Part shown: positions 19,822-29,331 of the stretch, one piece after another | Layout: each line of letters starts with the position of its first letter | How positions within the stretch are numbered: the first letter of the stretch is position 1 | Assembly (NCBI RefSeq): GCF_017876755.1 | Contig: NZ_JAGIOO010000001.1 | Span: forward strand, 6,371,786-6,435,785 | DNA length: 64,000 nucleotides | Reading direction: 5' to 3' | Origin: Crossiella equi | GTDB lineage: Bacteria > Actinomycetota > Actinomycetes > Mycobacteriales > Pseudonocardiaceae | Program-made: the position numbers and the translations under genes | The notes under the pieces: model-generated | The model's input: the letters and a program-made list of their open reading frames with translations, nothing else | What the model was told of the DNA's origin: nothing | The model's database searches: none

Positions 19822-21959
19822 CCGTCACCACCGACACCCAGCACGAGCGCTCGCCCGCCGACGCCCAGCACGTGCACGCCGAGCGCACCGGACGGGTCTC
19901 CGCCGGGGTGTTCAACCCCAGGCAGCTGCTGTCCTCGCTGCCGGACGCGCTGCGCAAGCTCGACCCGAGGCACCAGCTGCGCAACCCGGTCATGTTCGTG
20001 GTGTGGGCGGGCTCGGTGCTCAGCACGGTCTTCGCCGTGGTGCGGCCGGACGTCTTCGCCGTCGCGACCGCGGCCTGGCTGTGGTTCACCGTGGTGTTCG
20101 CCAACCTGGCCGAGGCGGTGGCCGAGGGCCGGGGCAAGGCGCAGGCGGACACGCTGCGCAAGATGAAGACCGACACGGTGGCCTTCCGGCTGCTGCCCGG
20201 CCTCAACGTCACCGGCGCGGCCAAGGCCACCAGCCTCACCGTGGAGGAGGTCGCCGCCAACAAGCTGGCGCCCGGCGACCTGGTGCTGGTCGAGCCCGGC
20301 CAGGTGATCCCCGGCGACGGCGACATCGTGGACGGCATCGCCACCGTGGACGAGTCGGCCATCACCGGCGAGTCCGCGCCGGTGATCCGCGAGTCCGGCG
20401 GTGACCGCTCGGCGGTGACCGGCGGAACCACCGTGCTCTCCGACCGGATCATCGTCAAGATCACGTCCAAGCCGGGCGAGACCTTCGTGGACCGGATGAT
20501 CGCGCTGGTCGAGGGCGCGCAGCGGCAGAAGACCCCGAACGAGGTGGCGCTGACCATCCTGCTGTCCGTGCTGACCATCATCTTCCTGCTGGTGGTCGTG
20601 GCACTCCAGCCGATGGCCGGGTACTCCGGGGCGCAGCAGCAGGTCATCGTGCTGGTGGCGCTGCTGGTCTGCCTGATCCCGACCACGATCGGCGCGCTGC
20701 TGTCCGCGATCGGCATCGCGGGCATGGACCGCCTGGTGCAGCGCAACGTGCTGGCCAAGTCCGGGCGCGCGGTCGAGGCCGCGGGCGATATCGACGTGCT
20801 GCTGCTGGACAAGACCGGCACCATCACCTTCGGCAACCGGCGGGCCACCGAGCTGCTGCCGGTCACCGGGTCGACCGTGGCGCAGCTGGCCGCCGCCGCG
20901 CGCCTGGCCAGCCTCGCCGACCAGACGCCGGAGGGCCGCAGCATCGTCGAGCTGTGCGCCGCCGAGCACGGGCTGCCCGCCGAGGCGGACGCGACCGAGG
21001 CCGCCGCCGAGGCGGTGCCGTTCACCGCGCAGACCCGCATGTCCGGCATCAACCTGCCGGACCGGGTGGTGCGCAAGGGCGCGGGCGCCTCGGTGCGCAC
21101 CTGGGTGGCCGAGCAGGGCGGAGCGGCCACCGACGAGGTGACCGCGATCGTGGACCGCGTCTCCCAGGAGGGCGGCACGCCGCTGGTGGTGGCCGAGCTC
21201 GTCGGCGGCACCGCGGTGGTGCGCGGGGTGATCCGCCTGTCCGACGTGGTGAAGCCGGGCATGGCCGAGCGCTTCGCCGAGCTGCGCGCGATGGGCATCC
21301 GCACGGTGATGGTCACCGGGGACAACCCGTTGACCGCCAAGGCGATCGCGGCGCAGGCCGGGGTGGACGACTTCCTCGCCGAGGCCAAGCCCGAGGACAA
21401 GATGGCCCTGATCCGCAAGGAGCAGGAGGGCGGGCGCCTGGTCGCGATGACCGGCGACGGCACCAACGACGCGCCCGCGCTCGCGCAGGCCGACGTGGGC
21501 GTGGCCATGAACACCGGCACGGCCGCCGCCAAGGAGGCCGGGAACATGGTGGACCTGGACTCCGACCCCACCAAGCTGATCGAGATCGTGGAGATCGGCA
21601 AGCAGATGCTGATCACCCGCGGCGCGCTGACCACGTTCAGCATCGCCAACGACCTGGCCAAGTACTTCGCCATCCTGCCCGCGATGTTCATGGCGATCTA
21701 CCCGCAGCTGGACGCGGTCAACGTCATGCGGCTGGCCACCCCGCAGTCGGCGATCATGTCGGCGGTCATCTTCAACGCGCTGGTCATCATCGCGCTGATC
21801 CCGCTGGCGCTGCGCGGCGTCCAGTACAAGCCGACGTCGGCCTCGCTGCTGCTGCGGCGCAACCTGCTGATCTACGGCCTCGGCGGCATCGTCACGCCGT
21901 TCCTCGGCATCAAGCTCATCGACCTGCTGGTCGCACTCATCCCGGGATTCGGGGGCTGA
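19818..21959 (+). CDS. kdpB: Potassium-transporting ATPase ATP-binding subunit KdpB
   Basis: This 713-residue P-type ATPase powers K+ uptake. The phosphorylated aspartate is in DKTGTIT (about Asp331). The actuator TGES loop (AITGESAPV), the hinge motif [17 protein letters not shown] and the KAEP-like AEAKPEDKM segment are present. The TM segment with [15 protein letters not shown] is typical. The ATG at 19818 overlaps the kdpA stop. The N-terminal 30 or so residues before [13 protein letters not shown] are a polar extension rich in His and Glu. Confidence 0.97.
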   Translation: MTVTTDTQHERSPADAQHVHAERTGRVSAGVFNPRQLLSSLPDALRKLDPRHQLRNPVMFVVWAGSVLSTVFAVVRPDVFAVATAAWLWFTVVFANLAEAVAEGRGKAQADTLRKMKTDTVAFRLLPGLNVTGAAKATSLTVEEVAANKLAPGDLVLVEPGQVIPGDGDIVDGIATVDESAITGESAPVIRESGGDRSAVTGGTTVLSDRIIVKITSKPGETFVDRMIALVEGAQRQKTPNEVALTILLSVLTIIFLLVVVALQPMAGYSGAQQQVIVLVALLVCLIPTTIGALLSAIGIAGMDRLVQRNVLAKSGRAVEAAGDIDVLLLDKTGTITFGNRRATELLPVTGSTVAQLAAAARLASLADQTPEGRSIVELCAAEHGLPAEADATEAAAEAVPFTAQTRMSGINLPDRVVRKGAGASVRTWVAEQGGAATDEVTAIVDRVSQEGGTPLVVAELVGGTAVVRGVIRLSDVVKPGMAERFAELRAMGIRTVMVTGDNPLTAKAIAAQAGVDDFLAEAKPEDKMALIRKEQEGGRLVAMTGDGTNDAPALAQADVGVAMNTGTAAAKEAGNMVDLDSDPTKLIEIVEIGKQMLITRGALTTFSIANDLAKYFAILPAMFMAIYPQLDAVNVMRLATPQSAIMSAVIFNALVIIALIPLALRGVQYKPTSASLLLRRNLLIYGLGGIVTPFLGIKLIDLLVALIPGFGG

Positions 21960-21964
21960 ACACC

Positions 21965-22567
21965 GTGCACACCATCTCCACCCTCTGGAAGCAGACCTGG
22001 GCCGGACTGCGCGTCCTGCTCGTGCTCACCGTGCTGCTCGGCGTGGTCTACCCCCTGGCCATCTGGGGCATCGGGCGCATCCCCGGGCTGTCCGCGCGGG
22101 CCGAAGGCTCGGTGGTCTACCAGAACGGGCAGCCGGTGGGCTCCGAGCTCATCGGGGTCGACCTGGTCGACGAGCGCGCCAAGGACAACCCGACCCTGGA
22201 CCGCTGGTTCCACAACCGGCCCTCGGCGGCCGCGGACTCCGCGACCTCCGGCGGCTCCAACAAGGCCGGGGACAGCCAGGACCTGCTCAAGACCGTGACC
22301 GAACGCCGTGACGCGGTGGCCGCGCGGGAGCAGGTGCCGCCGGCGCGGGTGCCCGCGGACGCGGTGACCGCCTCGGCCTCCGGCCTGGACCCGCACATCA
22401 GCCCGGACTACGCGCGGCTCCAGGCCGCCCGGGTGGCGCGGGAGAACGGCGTGCCGCTGGCGACCGTCGAACGGCTGATCGAGGAGAACACCAGCAGCGG
22501 TGGCATCGGCGAGCCCGGCGTGAACGTGCTCAAGCTCAACCTGGCCGTGCAGGCCGCGCGCCGCTGA
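21965..22567 (+). CDS. kdpC: Potassium-transporting ATPase subunit KdpC
   Basis: This 200-residue subunit has one N-terminal membrane helix (VLLVLTVLLGVVYPLAIWGI) and a large soluble domain with the family motifs FHNRPSAA, SGLDPHISPDYA and a C-terminal VNVLKLNLAV. It bridges KdpA and KdpB. The GTG at 21965, 5 bp after kdpB, gives the expected length. Confidence 0.95.
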   Translation: MHTISTLWKQTWAGLRVLLVLTVLLGVVYPLAIWGIGRIPGLSARAEGSVVYQNGQPVGSELIGVDLVDERAKDNPTLDRWFHNRPSAAADSATSGGSNKAGDSQDLLKTVTERRDAVAAREQVPPARVPADAVTASASGLDPHISPDYARLQAARVARENGVPLATVERLIEENTSSGGIGEPGVNVLKLNLAVQAARR

Positions 22568-22569
22568 CC

Positions 22570-25179
22570 GTGGCGGAGACGAGGATCAGGCGCGTCCAGG
22601 TGCAGACTGACCCCGTGAGCGAGGAGTACGGCCGTTACCGGCGGCGGCGAGGCGAGCTGCGCATCTACCTCGGCGCCGCCCCCGGTGTGGGCAAGACCTA
22701 CGACATGCTGTGCGAGGCCCACCGGCGGGTGGAACGCGGTACCGACGTGGTCGTCGGGTTCCTGGAGACCCACGGCCGGGCCAAGACCGCCGAGCTCGTC
22801 GAAGGCCTGGAGGTCCTGCCGCGCAAGGTGGTGGACCACCGCGGGGTCGAGCTGTCCGAGATGGACATCGACGCGCTGCTGGCGCGCAAGCCCGAGGTCG
22901 CGGTGGTCGACGAGCTCGCGCACACCAACGCGCCCGGCTCCCGCAACGGCAAGCGCTGGGAGGACATCGAGGAGCTGCTGGACGCGGGCATCGACGTGCT
23001 GTCCACGGTCAACATCCAGCACCTGGAGAGCCTCAACGACGTGGTGCACCGCATCACCGGCGTGCCGCAGCGGGAGACCGTGCCGGATGAGGTGGTGCGC
23101 GACGCCGAGCAGGTCGAGCTGGTCGACGTCACGCCCGAGGCGCTGCGCAGGCGCATGGCGCACGGCAACATCTACCCCGCGCACAAGGTCGACGCCGCGC
23201 TGGGCAACTACTTCCGGCCCGGCAACCTCACCGCGCTGCGCGAGCTCGCGCTGCTGTGGGTGGCCGACCAGGTCGACGTGGCGCTCCAGCGCTACCGCGC
23301 CGAGCACGAGATCACCGACACCTGGGAGACCCGGGAGCGCGTGGTGGTCGCGGTCACCGGCGGGCCGGAGAGCGAGACGCTGATCCGGCGCGCCAGCCGC
23401 ATCGCCAGCCGGGCGGGCGCGGAGCTGATGGCCGTGCACATCCTGCGCGGCGACGGGCTGGCCGGGGTGCCCGCGCAGGCGGTCGGCCGCGGCCGCAAGC
23501 TCACCGACGAGCTCGGCGCCACCTTCCACACCGTGGTCGGCGACGACGTGCCCACCGCTCTGCTGGACTTCGCGCGCGGGGTCAACGCCACCCAGCTGGT
23601 CATCGGCACCTCGCGGCGCAGCCGGCTGGCGCGCGCCTTCGACGAGGGCGTCGGGTCGCGGGTGGTGCAGGACTCCGGGCCCATCGACGTGCACATGGTC
23701 ACCCACGACGAGGCGGGCGGCGCGCTGCGGCGGCACCACGTCGTACCGGTGAGCGTGATCGACCCGCTGCGCAAGCTGCTCGGCTGGCTGGCCGCGGTGC
23801 TGCTGCCCGCCGTGATCACCGGGATCGGGCTGCTGGCCGAGCAGGCGCTGAGCCTGTCCACCGACGTGGTCGGCTACTTCCTGTCCGTGGTGGTGGTCGC
23901 GGTGATCGGCGGCCTCGGGCCGGCGCTGCTGGCCGCGGTGTCCAGCGGGCTGCTGCTCAACTTCTTCTTCACCCCGCCGGTGCACTCCCTGGACATCTAC
24001 AACCAGGAGAATGTGATCACGATCGTGGCCATGGTCGTGGTGGCCGTGCTGGTCGCGCTCGTGGTGGACCGGGCGGCCCGCCGCGCCGAGCAGGCGGCGA
24101 AGGCCCGTACCGAGGCGGCGCTGCTGGCCTCCTACGCGCGCACCGTGCTCACCCACCCGGAGCCGTTGCAGCGGCTGCTGGAGAAGATCACCGAGAACTT
24201 CGGGCTGGAGTCGGCGTCCATGCTGGAGGAACGCGAGGACGACGAGTGGTACGTGGTGGCGGCCGTCGGCCCGGACCCGGCCACCGATCCCGAGCAGGCC
24301 GACGCGGACATCCTGATCAGCACCGAGGTGCACCTGGCGCTCAAGGGCCGCACGCTGCCCGCCCAGGACCGGGGGCTGCTGGAGGCGGTGGCCGGGCAGG
24401 CGCTGCTGGCCCTGCGCCAGCAGCGGCTGACCGCCAAGACCGCCGCGGCCGAGCGGAAGGCGGCCACCACCGAGCTGCGCACCGCGCTGCTCTCGGCCGT
24501 CGGGCACGACCTGCGCACGCCGCTGACCTCGATCAAGGCCTCGATCAGCAGCCTGCGCGACCCGGAGCTGCGACTGTCCGAACTGGACACCCAGGAGCTG
24601 CACGCCACCATCGAGGAGTCCGCCGACCGCCTGGTCGCCCTGGTGGACAACCTGCTGGACTCCTCGCGCCTGGCCACCGGTGCGGTGCGGCCGCGGCTGC
24701 GCGCGGTCGGCTACTACGAGGTGGTCGCGCGGGCGCTGCGCGGCGTGGACGAGCCCGCGGCCGTCGCGGTGGACGTGGACGAGAGCCTGGCGCCGGTGTG
24801 GGCCGATGTCGGCCTGCTGGAACGGGTGGTGGCCAACGTGGTGGACAACGCGCTGCGCTACGGCAGGCGCGCGGGCCACGACGGCCCGGTGGTCGCGGTG
24901 CGCGGCAGCGCGCACGCCGAACGCGTCGAGCTGCGGATCGTGGACCAGGGCGTCGGGCTGCCCAAGGGCGCGGCGGCCACGGTGTTCCAGCCGTTCCAGC
25001 GGCTCAACGACCGGGACACCCGGGGCGTGGGGCTGGGCCTTAGTGTGGCCAAGGGGTTCACCGAGGCGATGGGTGGCACGATCCACGCGGAGGACACGCC
25101 GGGTGGCGGCCTCACCGTGGTGATCTCGCTGCCGGTGCACCGGCAGGCCGAGCTGGTCGAGGAGGAGACAGCGGGATGA
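22570..25179 (+). CDS. kdpD: Osmosensitive potassium channel sensor kinase KdpD
   Basis: This 869-residue membrane histidine kinase senses K+ limitation and phosphorylates KdpE. The N-terminal KdpD domain has the ATP-binding GAAPGVGKT (about 35-43) and ELAHTNAPGSRN. A Usp-like domain follows (about 255-390). Four close membrane helices span about 401-504, then a GAF-like region. The dimerisation domain has the phospho-acceptor His646 in VGHDLRTPLTSIKAS, and the ATPase domain has NVVDNALRY and GLGLSVAKGF. The GTG at 22570 is used; a later GTG at 22615 is also possible. It starts 2 bp after kdpC and overlaps kdpE. Confidence 0.95.
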   Translation: MAETRIRRVQVQTDPVSEEYGRYRRRRGELRIYLGAAPGVGKTYDMLCEAHRRVERGTDVVVGFLETHGRAKTAELVEGLEVLPRKVVDHRGVELSEMDIDALLARKPEVAVVDELAHTNAPGSRNGKRWEDIEELLDAGIDVLSTVNIQHLESLNDVVHRITGVPQRETVPDEVVRDAEQVELVDVTPEALRRRMAHGNIYPAHKVDAALGNYFRPGNLTALRELALLWVADQVDVALQRYRAEHEITDTWETRERVVVAVTGGPESETLIRRASRIASRAGAELMAVHILRGDGLAGVPAQAVGRGRKLTDELGATFHTVVGDDVPTALLDFARGVNATQLVIGTSRRSRLARAFDEGVGSRVVQDSGPIDVHMVTHDEAGGALRRHHVVPVSVIDPLRKLLGWLAAVLLPAVITGIGLLAEQALSLSTDVVGYFLSVVVVAVIGGLGPALLAAVSSGLLLNFFFTPPVHSLDIYNQENVITIVAMVVVAVLVALVVDRAARRAEQAAKARTEAALLASYARTVLTHPEPLQRLLEKITENFGLESASMLEEREDDEWYVVAAVGPDPATDPEQADADILISTEVHLALKGRTLPAQDRGLLEAVAGQALLALRQQRLTAKTAAAERKAATTELRTALLSAVGHDLRTPLTSIKASISSLRDPELRLSELDTQELHATIEESADRLVALVDNLLDSSRLATGAVRPRLRAVGYYEVVARALRGVDEPAAVAVDVDESLAPVWADVGLLERVVANVVDNALRYGRRAGHDGPVVAVRGSAHAERVELRIVDQGVGLPKGAAATVFQPFQRLNDRDTRGVGLGLSVAKGFTEAMGGTIHAEDTPGGGLTVVISLPVHRQAELVEEETAG

Positions 25180-25856
25180 CCAAGGTCCTGGTCGTCGACG
25201 ACGAGCCGCAGATCGTGCGGGCACTGCGGATCAACCTGACCGCACGCGGGTACCAGGTGCTCACCGCGCACGACGGCGCCTCCGCGCTCAAGGCCGCGGC
25301 CGAGGGCAAACCCGACGTGGTGGTGCTCGACCTCGGGCTGCCCGACATCGACGGCACCGAGGTGATCAGCGGCCTGCGCGGCTGGACTAAGGTGCCGATC
25401 CTGGTGCTGTCCGCGCGCACCGACTCCACCGACAAGGTCGAGGCCCTGGACGCCGGGGCCGACGACTACGTCACCAAGCCGTTCGGCATGGACGAGCTGC
25501 TGGCGCGGCTGCGCGCGGCGGTCCGGCGCTCGGCAACCGGGGGCCCGGAGGAGGAGCCGGTCATCCAGACCGCCTCGTTCTCGGTGGACCTGGCCGCGAA
25601 GAAAGTGATCAAGGACGGCGTCGAGGTGCACCTGACGCCCACCGAGTGGGGCGTGCTGGAGGTGCTGGTGCGCGGCCGGGGCCGCCTGGTGGCGCAGCGA
25701 CAGCTGTTGCAGGAGGTGTGGGGGCCCGCCTACGCCACCGAGACGCACTACCTGCGCGTGTACCTGGCGCAGCTGCGCCGCAAGCTGGAGCCGGAGCCCG
25801 CGCACCCGCGCCACCTGCTCACCGAGCCGGGCATGGGATACCGGTTCGAGCCGTGA
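25176..25856 (+). CDS. kdpE: KDP operon response regulator KdpE
   Basis: This 226-residue OmpR/PhoB-type regulator has a receiver domain with the phospho-acceptor Asp52 in VLDLGLPDIDG, the DDYVTKPF lysine segment, and a C-terminal winged helix ending MGYRFEP. It should activate the kdp operon, and the CGTCAA repeats at 17862-17890 are candidate sites. The ATG overlaps the kdpD stop (ATGA), so the sensor and regulator are translationally coupled. Confidence 0.95.
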   Translation: MTKVLVVDDEPQIVRALRINLTARGYQVLTAHDGASALKAAAEGKPDVVVLDLGLPDIDGTEVISGLRGWTKVPILVLSARTDSTDKVEALDAGADDYVTKPFGMDELLARLRAAVRRSATGGPEEEPVIQTASFSVDLAAKKVIKDGVEVHLTPTEWGVLEVLVRGRGRLVAQRQLLQEVWGPAYATETHYLRVYLAQLRRKLEPEPAHPRHLLTEPGMGYRFEP

Positions 25857-25866
25857 GGACTTGCAC

Positions 25867-25881
25867 CTCAAGCGGCTTGAG
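25867..25881. promoter_or_regulatory. MerR-type operator
   Basis: CTCAAG-CGG-CTTGAG is a perfect 6-bp palindrome with a 3-bp centre, 17 bp before the MerR-type gene. CTCAAG/CTTGAG half-sites are typical of MerR-family operators, and TTGCAC (25861-25866) could be the overlapping -35. Autoregulation is likely. Confidence 0.6.
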
Positions 25882-25898
25882 ACGGCACGGTCGTCGGC

Positions 25899-26885
25899 AT
25901 GACTGAGAACCTGTACCCCATCGGGGACGTAGCGCGCCGCACCGGGCTGAGTGTGAGCGCCATCCGCTACTACGCCGACGAGGGCGTCATCGCGCCCACC
26001 GACACGAACCACTCCGGCCACCGCTTCTACGACGTCGCCGCCATCACGCGGCTGGAGCTGGTCCGCACCCTGCGGGACCTGGGCGCTGGCCTGGACGACA
26101 TCCGCGACCTGCTGGCCGAGGACAAGGACCTGCACGAGCTGGCCACCGACCACCTCGGACTGGTGGAGCGCCAGCTGCGCGAGCTGCGGGCCCGGGCGGC
26201 GGTGCTGCGCACGATCGTCAGCACGCCCACCCCGGCCGGACGGGTGGCGCTGCTGCACTCGCTGGTGGCCATGTCCGACGAGGAGCGCGAGCGGCTGCTC
26301 GACGGGTTCTGGACCGAGGTCACCGACGGCCTGACCGTGGACCCGGCCTTCGTCGAGCACCTGCATGGGCTGCGGCCCCGGCTGCCCGAGGACCCGGCGA
26401 CCGAGCAGCTCCAGGCGTGGATCGAGCTGGCCGACCTGGCGGGGGACAGGGAGTTCCGCCAGGCCGTGCGCGAGTACCTGCACTCCGCCTTCGCCTCCCC
26501 GGAGGCGGTGTCCCGGACCAACCGCGAGCGGCTGGCACGTCTCGAGGCGCACCGGCTGGTCGAGGTGGCGGCCGGGGCGGCGGAGCGGTCCGGCCTGGCC
26601 CCGGACACCCCGGAGGCGCGGGCGCTGGCCGAACGCCTGCTGACCTCGATGGCGGGGCTGGTCGCCGGGGACGGGCCGGTGCCGGAGGAGCTGCTGGCCG
26701 AGCTCCGGCAGTCCCTGACCCACCCCGAGCCGGAGGGCCCGGTCGACCGGGCCGCCGAGGCGGCCGTGGCCGGGTTCACCGGGCTGCTCGGCCGGTTCCT
26801 GACGTTGGTGGCCGTGATCAACGAGGACCCGCTGGACGAGCAGGGGGCCAGCCAGGAGTGGCTGGCCGCCGCGCTCAGTGCCTGA
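25899..26885 (+). CDS. MerR-family transcriptional regulator
   Basis: This 328-residue protein starts with a MerR winged helix (YPIGDVARRTGLSVSAIRYYADEGVIAP, then HRFYDVAAITRLELVRTLRDLGAGLDDI) and a dimerisation helix. The remaining 200 or so residues are all-helical and of unknown ligand. No metal-binding cysteines are seen, so a drug or small-molecule sensor is more likely than a metal sensor. A palindromic operator sits just upstream. The 3' end overlaps the convergent small membrane protein gene by 11 bp. Confidence 0.9.
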   Translation: MTENLYPIGDVARRTGLSVSAIRYYADEGVIAPTDTNHSGHRFYDVAAITRLELVRTLRDLGAGLDDIRDLLAEDKDLHELATDHLGLVERQLRELRARAAVLRTIVSTPTPAGRVALLHSLVAMSDEERERLLDGFWTEVTDGLTVDPAFVEHLHGLRPRLPEDPATEQLQAWIELADLAGDREFRQAVREYLHSAFASPEAVSRTNRERLARLEAHRLVEVAAGAAERSGLAPDTPEARALAERLLTSMAGLVAGDGPVPEELLAELRQSLTHPEPEGPVDRAAEAAVAGFTGLLGRFLTLVAVINEDPLDEQGASQEWLAAALSA

Positions 26886-27174
26886 CGGGGGTAGGACGCG
26901 GGACGCGGGCCGGGCGCCGGACGCGGGTGGGGCGCTGGGCGGCGAAGGCCAGGTGCGCGAGCGCCCGGGCGAGCCGCCCCTCGGGCCGGGGCGGGGCCGG
27001 GCGCTCTTCCGCCAGGGCGGCCAGGTCGGCGTGCACCCGGCTGAGGTCGGAGTCGTGGACATCGGTGCTGCCCTGCGGGCTCTGCGGGCCGGTGTTCCGC
27101 CGATGGTTGCGCTCCAGCAGACCGATCAGCAGGCCGAGGACGAGGAGGTTGAGGATCGCGGTCGCGGTAGCCAT
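26875..27174 (-). CDS. Small membrane-anchored hypothetical protein, 99 aa
   Basis: The protein starts MATATAILNLLVLGLLIGLLE, one membrane helix, followed by a basic segment and a polar, Pro/Arg-rich cytoplasmic-looking tail. I do not recognise the family. Its ATG at 27174 is 71 bp from the divergent GlxA-type gene, and an inverted repeat lies between them. It may be a small accessory envelope protein. Confidence 0.6.
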   Translation of the reverse strand: MATATAILNLLVLGLLIGLLERNHRRNTGPQSPQGSTDVHDSDLSRVHADLAALAEERPAPPRPEGRLARALAHLAFAAQRPTRVRRPARVPRPTPVRH

Positions 27175-27200
27175 GGCACTAAGTTTGCGGCGAGCTAGTT

Positions 27201-27239
27201 TCTGCCAACAGTGGCAGATCTGACTTAGTCCGTTAAAAT
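27201..27239 (+). promoter_or_regulatory. Inverted repeat and -10 element before the GlxA-type gene
   Basis: TCTGCCA (27201-27207) and TGGCAGA (27212-27218) form a perfect 7-bp inverted repeat with a 4-bp centre. A strong -10-like TAAAAT lies at 27234-27239, only 6 bp before the ATG at 27246, so the mRNA may be leaderless. The repeat covers the expected -35 position and could be an operator. Confidence 0.5.
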
Positions 27240-27245
27240 CCTGCC

Positions 27246-28196
27246 ATGCTCAAGACCGTGGCCGTGGTGCTGGTCGAGGGGCCCGCGCCCTTCGAGTTCG
27301 GCGTGGTGTGCGAGGTGTTCGGGATCGACCGCACCGAGGACGGCGTGCCGCCGATGGAGTTCCGGGTGTGCGGGGAGCGGGCCGGGGTGCCGCTGCGGGC
27401 CAGCGTGGGTGTGCACCTGACCCCGGAGCACGGCCTGGAGGGCCTGGAGGGCGCGGACCTGGTGGCGCTGCCCGCCGCGCGCATCCAGGCGGACTACCCG
27501 CCCGCGGTGCTCGACGCGCTGCGGGCCGCGCACGCGCGGGGCGCCACGCTGCTGTCGGTGTGCAGCGGCGCGTTCCTGCTGGGCGCCACCGGTCTGCTGG
27601 ACGGGCGGCGCTGCACCACGCACTGGCGCTACGCCAAGGAGTTCGCCGAGCGCTTCCCGACCGCCTCGCTGGACCCGGACGTGCTCTACGTCGACGACGG
27701 CGACCTCATCACCAGCGCGGGCACCGCGGCCGGGATCGACGCCTGCCTGCACCTGGTGCGCCGGGAGCTGGGCTCGCAGGCGGCCACCGCCATCGCCCGC
27801 CGCATGGTGGTCCCGCCGCACCGGGAGGGCGGGCAGCGGCAGTTCATCGAGCTGCCGGTGCCCGAGCACAGCGGGGACAGCCTCCAGGAGCTGCGGGACT
27901 GGATGATCGAGAACCTGGTCGAGGAGCACACCGTGCCCGCGCTGGCCCGGCGGGCCGGGATGTCCGAGCGCACCTTCGCCCGCCGGTTCGGCGCCGAGAC
28001 CGGCACCACGCCGCACCGGTGGCTGTCGCTGCAACGCGTCCAGCACGCGCGGGAGCTGCTGGAGCGGACCGAGCTGGACGTCGAGGAGGTGGCGCAGCGG
28101 TGCGGGTTCGGCACCTCGGCCCTGCTGCGCCACCACTTCCGGCGTGTGGTCGGAGTCGCTCCGCACGACTACCGGCGGACCTTCGCCACGGGCTGA
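27246..28196 (+). CDS. GlxA-family transcriptional regulator (DJ-1/PfpI plus AraC)
   Basis: This 316-residue regulator joins an N-terminal DJ-1/PfpI class-I amidotransferase-like domain (contains SVCSGAFLLGATGLLDGRR with the usual cysteine) to a C-terminal AraC-type double helix-turn-helix (LARRAGMSERTFARRFGAETG, then CGFGTSALLRHHFRRVVG). Such proteins respond to small metabolites; the ligand is not predictable. The gene is divergent from the small membrane protein gene and convergent with the transglutaminase-like gene, with a 6-bp gap. Confidence 0.92.
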   Translation: MLKTVAVVLVEGPAPFEFGVVCEVFGIDRTEDGVPPMEFRVCGERAGVPLRASVGVHLTPEHGLEGLEGADLVALPAARIQADYPPAVLDALRAAHARGATLLSVCSGAFLLGATGLLDGRRCTTHWRYAKEFAERFPTASLDPDVLYVDDGDLITSAGTAAGIDACLHLVRRELGSQAATAIARRMVVPPHREGGQRQFIELPVPEHSGDSLQELRDWMIENLVEEHTVPALARRAGMSERTFARRFGAETGTTPHRWLSLQRVQHARELLERTELDVEEVAQRCGFGTSALLRHHFRRVVGVAPHDYRRTFATG

Positions 28197-28202
28197 GCCG
28201 GG

Positions 28203-29012
28203 TCAGGGACGGCGCAGGCGGGGGTCGGCCAGCAGCGCGGTGAGCTCGCAGCGGCGGGCGTCCGGGGCCTCGGCCAGCCGCGCCAGGTGGTCGAACAGAG
28301 GCAGGTGCCTGGTGAGGTCGTCGGTCGGCCCGGGCATCACGCCCCACACGTCCCACGGCAGGACCTCGTTGCCGCACAAGGCGGTCGCGTCGCGCACCAG
28401 GTTCGCCGCCACCCACCACAGACCGGACTCGTGCGTGGCGGTCAGCCCGTACGTCGCGGGGTCGGCCAGGCCCGCCCGGCAGCGCAGCCACACCCCGCCC
28501 GCGGTCTGGAAGGCGGTGCGCGGCACGTCCAGCGGGTCGAAGCCGATGCCGAAGGCCTTCCGCTGCACCGGGTCCAGCTGCGCGTCGGCCAGCGCCCAGC
28601 GCGTGCCGGTCCAGTACTCGGCTGCCCAGTGGTCCTCGTGGAAGCCCGGGGTGAAGTACGCGCCGAAACCGCAGCGCGCCCGTGCCGGGATGCCGTGCGC
28701 GCGCAGCAGGGTCACCAGTGTGGTGGCGAAGTGGCGGCAGTTCACCGGCACCCGCCGGTCGGGCGTGCGCGACTCGGCCAGGGGCGCGCGGGCGAGGACC
28801 TCGTCCAACAGCTCCTCGGTCGAACGGAGGTGTGTGGTACGCCGCTCGTCCTCGGTGAGCCGCACCCCGTAGAGGTCACCGAGCATCTCGTGCAGCAGCC
28901 AGTCCTGGACCCGCTCGGTGAGCGCGGGCGGGGTACCGGGCAGGGCCGCCACCTGCGCGGAGTGCCTGCCGGGTGCGGTCAGGGGACCCGGGGCGGTGAA
29001 GGAGCTCGCCAT
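28203..29012 (-). CDS. Transglutaminase-like domain protein
   Basis: This 269-residue cytosolic protein shows a transglutaminase-like Cys-His-Asp arrangement: NCRHFATTLVTLLRAHGIPAR (nucleophile Cys), EDHWAAEYW (His) and LADAQLD (Asp). It could be a protease, amidase or cross-linking enzyme; the substrate is unknown. ATG at 29012 is preferred over a TTG at 29060. It is divergent from the eCIS locus across a 319-bp gap and may not belong to it. Confidence 0.75.
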   Translation of the reverse strand: MASSFTAPGPLTAPGRHSAQVAALPGTPPALTERVQDWLLHEMLGDLYGVRLTEDERRTTHLRSTEELLDEVLARAPLAESRTPDRRVPVNCRHFATTLVTLLRAHGIPARARCGFGAYFTPGFHEDHWAAEYWTGTRWALADAQLDPVQRKAFGIGFDPLDVPRTAFQTAGGVWLRCRAGLADPATYGLTATHESGLWWVAANLVRDATALCGNEVLPWDVWGVMPGPTDDLTRHLPLFDHLARLAEAPDARRCELTALLADPRLRRP

Positions 29013-29331
29013 CCGCCAAGGCTGCCACGCGTGGGTGGAATTTCGCAGCGGGAGCGGCAAGATCGAAATTCGCGGCTTTCATGATTAAGTGCGGCTATTC
29101 CACCAAATGGCCCCCGTTGGGCCGTTCGAGTCATCCTGGCTACACGAGGGCGGGATGCGAGTGGAACCGGTTGACACCCGTCCTCGGGCGGCACAAAACT
29201 GGGCGACGGTCCAGCGCGGCCGTGGGGTTTGGGAAAAGGGGTGGGGATCCCGGTTCCGCAGTGTGGGGGATCTTTTCTTTTGTGTGCGCTCTTTTTCCTT
29301 GAATGCCGATGTTTCGAGGAATGGAGGTGGC
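29013..29331. other. Divergent regulatory region upstream of the eCIS locus
   Basis: This 319-bp non-coding stretch must contain the promoters of the transglutaminase-like gene and of the eCIS operon. It has A+T-rich patches (29065-29110 and a T-rich run at 29272-29300) unlike the flanking genes. A weak TTGGGC-N18-TACACG pair lies at 29117-29146, and a GGCCC/GGGCC hairpin at 29109-29123. A good GGAGGTGG ribosome site precedes the sheath start. Distance from the weak promoter would give a leader of about 180 nt. Confidence 0.4.

Noticed and set aside
28203-29012. Transglutaminase-like gene as part of the eCIS
   Set aside because: It is on the opposite strand across a 319-bp gap and lacks any eCIS-associated domain; linkage is possible but not supported.
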